DNA from: an uncultured Clostridia bacterium
GTDB lineage: Bacteria; Bacillota; Clostridia; Christensenellales; UBA1242
Length of the DNA stretch: 37,950 bases
Assembly (NCBI GenBank): GCA_944350015.1
Contig: CALVNW010000001.1
Coordinates: forward strand, 179,183-217,132
Direction of reading: 5' to 3'
Below, piece after piece: positions 37,049 through 37,950 of this stretch. The notes under the pieces are model-generated. The model was not told the DNA's origin. It saw only the letters and a list, made by a program, of their open reading frames with translations, and did not search any database. The first letter of the stretch is position 1. Each line of letters begins with the position of its first letter. A program made the position numbers and the translations under genes.

Positions 37049-37729
37049 ATGAAAGTAAGTAAAAAATATGCGCAAAGTACTCAAGCTATTACACAAAAAT
37101 CATATGATATCGCAAGCGGACTTGATACACTTCTCTCTCTTCCAAAGGCTAAGTTTGATGAAACAGTTGAGCTTCACGTAAAGCTTGGCGTTGACGGAAG
37201 AAACGCTGACCAACAGGTAAGAGGCGTTTGTATCCTTCCTAACGGAACAGGTAAGACCTTGAAAGTTTTAGTTATTGCTAAAGGTGACAAGGCTGACGAT
37301 GCTGTTAAAGCAGGTGCTGACTATGTTGGAGCTGAAGAGATAATCACAAAAATTCAAGGCGGATGGCTTGATTTTGATGTCGCAATCACAACTCCTGATA
37401 TGATGGGACTTGTTGGACGTGTCGCTAGGGTTCTTGGACCTAAAGGTCTTATGCCAAACCCAAAGAGCGGTACAGTTACTATGGACGTTGCTAAGGCAAT
37501 CAGTGATGCTAAAGCAGGTAAGGTTGAGTACAGACTTGACAAAACCAACAACGTTCACGTTATAATTGGTAAGGTAAGCTTTGGTAAGGATAAACTCCTT
37601 GAGAACTTCAACACAGTTATCGAAGCTCTTGCAAAGGCAAAACCAGCAGCGGCAAAAGGTCAATATTTCAGAAATGTTACCATTGCATCTACTATGGGAC
37701 CTGGAATTAAAATCAACGTTGCAATGTAA
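37049..37729 (+). CDS. rplA: 50S ribosomal protein L1
   Basis: The 226-residue L1-stalk protein, probably also the repressor of its own operon. Visible are [49 protein letters not shown], and [16 protein letters not shown] at the end, all family signatures. Length is close to the usual 230. AAGGAGG precedes the ATG, 10 bases after the rplK stop. A strong terminator follows, so rplJ-rplL, if next, must have their own promoter. Confidence 0.97.
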   Translation: MKVSKKYAQSTQAITQKSYDIASGLDTLLSLPKAKFDETVELHVKLGVDGRNADQQVRGVCILPNGTGKTLKVLVIAKGDKADDAVKAGADYVGAEEIITKIQGGWLDFDVAITTPDMMGLVGRVARVLGPKGLMPNPKSGTVTMDVAKAISDAKAGKVEYRLDKTNNVHVIIGKVSFGKDKLLENFNTVIEALAKAKPAAAKGQYFRNVTIASTMGPGIKINVAM

Positions 37730-37786
37730 TTGTGATGACTAAATAATTTTGTTATAGTTGGTTTTTGTTAAACAAAATAGACTGAT

Positions 37787-37838
37787 AAAATACAAGAATT
37801 TTCCTAAAATTTCAAGGGTGAACTCTTGTATTTTTTTT
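37787..37838 (+). terminator. Terminator of rplK-rplA
   Basis: AAAATACAAGA (37787-37797) pairs with TCTTGTATTTT (37824-37834) and the T run continues to 37838. The 26-nt loop is itself A/T-rich. Confidence 0.75.
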
Positions 37839-37846
37839 GGCTTTTT

Positions 37847-37950
37847 GTCGATAATGGAGTGTAAATTTTAAAGGGCTCTTAGTCGATAATGGAGTGTAAA
37901 TTTAAAAAAAGTTGGCGCTTTATCAATAATGAGGAGTAAATTTTAAAAAA
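37847..37950 (+). repeat. Three copies of a TCGATAATGGAGTGTAAA-type repeat at the window edge
   Basis: GTCGATAATGGAGTGTAAAT occurs at 37847 and 37882 (period 35), and a variant with TCAATAATGAGGAGTAAA at 37923. The array may continue past the window. No gene is seen here. Confidence 0.7.

Overview
The window is a chromosomal segment of an AT-rich Bacillota, most likely an uncultured gut member of the Clostridia or a neighbouring class. The evidence is Firmicutes-type Shine-Dalgarno sites, a SigH-type sigma factor, Mini-III RNase, HelD, a gyrB/gyrA pair, and a split version of the Bacillus gene order mrnC-rlmB-sigH-rpmG-secE-nusG-rplK-rplA. The taxonomic placement is inference. There is no phage, plasmid, transposase or CRISPR locus.

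Layout. 1-2.6 kb: the 5' part of helD (minus) and a small exported surface-type protein behind a poly-G promoter. 2.8-8 kb: gyrB, a frameshifted MazG-like gene and gyrA (all minus). 8-10.4 kb: a GtrA-family protein, a KwaA-like membrane protein and an unknown multi-pass membrane protein. 10.5-12.8 kb: initiator tRNA-Met and an ABC exporter preceded by a leader peptide and a four-segment transcription attenuator. 13-19.1 kb: metG, sigH, rlmB, mrnC and ychF, all minus and separated by structured repeats. 19.5-28.6 kb: two large proteins of unknown function (1906 and 816 aa) with a repeat-rich spacer. 28.8-34.4 kb: secA, a repeat array, a GC-rich block, a BspA-type leucine-rich-repeat exported protein and an orphan HicB-like protein. 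34.7-37.7 kb: rpmG-secE-nusG, then rplK-rplA.

The coding content is mostly core information processing and secretion. The unusual part is between the genes. Four copies of a three-armed, cloverleaf-like repeat keep their folded architecture while the sequences of arms and outer stem change (1524-1605, 12823-12900, 15140-15236, 16001-16091). Two tandem arrays of a roughly 61-bp unit carrying a variable hairpin follow directly on the stop codons of secA and ychF. A 425-bp composite of hairpins with terminal inverted repeats lies between the two giant genes. Re-inverting the stretch from about 15.3 to 34.7 kb on paper restores the Bacillus sigH-rpmG junction, so this region looks rearranged. The ABC exporter attenuator is the clearest new regulatory circuit: leader peptide, anti-antiterminator, antiterminator and terminator are all visible.
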